Of a stretch of DNA of 64,000 nt, positions 62,224 through 64,000 are shown one piece after another. A model generated the notes under the pieces. It saw only the letters and a program-made list of their open reading frames with translations, was not told the DNA's origin and ran no database searches. The stretch comes from Rhopalosiphum padi (lineage: Eukaryota > Arthropoda > Insecta > Hemiptera > Aphididae). The DNA lies in contig NC_083599.1 of NCBI RefSeq assembly GCF_020882245.1, positions 45,596,748 to 45,660,747 of the forward strand, given 5' to 3'. Numbering within the stretch: position 1 is the stretch's first letter; the number at the start of each line of letters is the position of its first letter. Made by a program: the position numbers and the translations under genes.

Positions 62224-62754
62224 CAGTGTTCGGAAAGTTCACTTAAAACATGAATTCGTTCACGTTCACATTCGTGTTTTTTCAAACAAATGCGTTCATG
62301 TTCATGTTCTTTAAAAAAATGAACGGGTTTATGGGTCGTTAATTTAATTTTTAAAATTTTTTTTTATGAATTGTCAACCTGATGCAGTAAGTATAGAAAC
62401 CCATAAACATATACGACTCAACTCAAAAATAAAAATACAATTTAGACTAGACATATACATATATTATATATATATATACATATACAATTTATAAAGTATT
62501 TGAATTATATTTTTAATATCTAACATAGTATTTGAGTTGCAATCAAATAAATATCATAGGAATTATAATGGGAAAACATATATTTATTAAATAAATTGAA
62601 CGTTTTAAAAATCGATCAAATTCATTAAAAATATAAATGTCGTTCACGTTCATGTTCTATTTGAAAAAAACGAATGACATTCACATATCGTTCACTAAAT
62701 ATGAACGTGAACGCGTGAACGTGCGTTCATGAAATACGTTTTTTCCAAAAACTG
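62224..62754. repeat. hAT MITE with perfect 8 bp target duplication
   Basis: 531 bp flanked on both sides by ATATAAAT (62216-62223 and 62755-62762). The ends are CAGTGTTCGGAAAGT and, on the complement of the right end, CAGTTTTTGGAAAAA. The interior is dominated by the word GTTCACGTTCA and its complement, forming long foldback arms. No ORF. Confidence 0.88.
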
Positions 62755-62762
62755 ATATAAAT

Positions 62763-64000
62763 ATGATTATGTATGAATTTTTTTATATGATTACAGTTAT
62801 GCCGCACCCAAATTGTATACCAATTTTTAATTCGTGACCCAACTCGGATGATACACGGTCCAATACGGTTTTATTAAGTATTCGAAATTTAAATGCTTGT
62901 AATTAAATATCTTACGGTATTTATTTAATTTATTAAAATTATTTACTATTTTTATTTCAGAATATTAAAAATATTAAATACCTATATTTTCGTATTTTAA
63001 TATTTTATAATGGTTCTATGAATTTAATTTACTTATAAATAAATAATAGCATGTGGATTAAATTTTTAAAAATAAATGTATTATTATTGTTGATAATGTT
63101 ATATATGCTTGTGTAAATAGAAAGTAACATAATATTATAATTTTACAAGAACATATTTAACTGTGATATTACAGGAGGGAACAAAATTCATAAGTAGTAT
63201 GATACTACTAATATCCAACTAATTTTTTTATATGTAATAATTTATATATTTTTCTCTATCCAAAGTACAAACTGCTTAATATGATCGCATATTTTCCTAC
63301 AAGTAAGTAACTAGTGATACTAGAATTGTCTAAAACAAAAAATTGAGTGATGATGGGGTAGAGAATTATTAAATACCGTTAACACCCTTCTTCTAATATG
63401 TTCTTAGTTATGTAGATTTATATTTCGTAGGTACATAGGCCATAGACTTAATGCAAACCCGTATGGTGGCGTGCACAGGATATCATAATAGGGGAAAGGG
63501 GTTGAAATGTATAAAATAGATACATCAATAATTAGAAAATAAAATATTAGAATATTGAAAGTATTTTTTTTATCAATACTAAAAGATACAATTTATTTAT
63601 GTAATAAATTTACTCGCAGAGAGAGGTAGAATTACAAATAATCCTATGTCATGCTAACGCCAGTGACGTCCCTAGACCCTTTTAATAGGTAGTGATATAA
63701 ATTACGAAAATTTGAAGGAAAAAAGCCGTGTGGAAGGGTTTCTCTCCCACGAAGGCGCCTTTGAGTGACACTGATATATTTGTTTCTGGACAAGCATTTT
63801 CTGCTAGTTCAGTTGGTTGTGACAGATTACTAAAACTAGTTTACTGTAAATAAACTGTAAAAGCTCATTAGATAAATTTAATAACTGTTTTCATATATTT
63901 AAATAGAATAGTTTGGATTTAATAAAATTTAAAATAACTGAAAAAAATGTCATATCAGTAAAATTATAACAATAACATATAATTGTATACATAGGATTTT
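62763..64000. other. Intergenic to the right edge
   Basis: No gene. A hAT-like terminal motif (CAGTGACGTCCCTAGACC) at 63660 has no partner inside the window, so an element may extend past the right edge. Confidence 0.4.

Noticed and set aside
1..64000. CRISPR arrays, bacterial operons, tRNA or rRNA genes.
   Set aside because: None seen. The window is eukaryotic, the only tandem array is the 34 bp repeat without spacers, and no tRNA cloverleaf was identified by eye.

Overview
The window looks like nuclear DNA from a hemipteran insect, most likely an aphid. It is strongly AT-rich. Genes are split by short introns with canonical GT..AG borders, intergenic DNA is crowded with relics of hAT, piggyBac, Tigger, LINE and KRBA2-type integrase elements, and GGTACC-rich aphid-like motifs recur. 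The species call is inference; the exon structures were read directly from the sequence.

Layout. (1) 843-3494, minus: first four coding exons of the Golgi cysteine-rich protein GLG1, running off the left edge, with a CpG-rich upstream block at about 3500-4400. (2) 4400-9850: gene-poor DNA ending in an isolated exon-like fragment of the glutamate-cysteine ligase catalytic subunit (9852-10064) that carries a stop at a conserved Trp. (3) 10519-19320, minus: complete 21-exon timeout (TIMELESS orthologue), 1310 codons, every splice phase closing. (4) 22405-31291, plus: complete 9-exon DNA primase large subunit (PRIM2/PriL), 494 codons, with the four iron-sulphur cysteines. (5) 32368-34095, minus: a long intronless ORF from a ZMYM1-like hAT transposase that has lost most recognisable catalytic motifs. 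(6) 34.1-59.3 kb: mobile-element territory with three near-full copies of an ~830 bp palindrome-ended repeat, a LINE 3' fragment, several hAT relics, a 34 bp tandem repeat, a CpG-rich promoter-like block at 50.8-53.5 kb, and a 1.56 kb element (56444-58002) whose long GC-rich inverted ends enclose an eroded spliced gene. (7) 59312-61763, minus: a two-exon gene for a small cysteine-rich protein I do not recognise. (8) 62224-62754: a hAT MITE with a perfect 8 bp target duplication.

Timeout and PRIM2 are divergently arranged. Both products act at the replication fork (fork protection and primer synthesis). The spacer between them holds two sequences that match the E2F consensus, each followed by evidence of a 5' UTR intron leading into the neighbouring gene. 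This shared S-phase promoter landscape is an inference from motifs. The most unusual items are the catalytically degenerate but open ZMYM1-like ORF, the gene-carrying long-TIR element, the unrecognised cysteine-rich gene and the GCLC exon relic.
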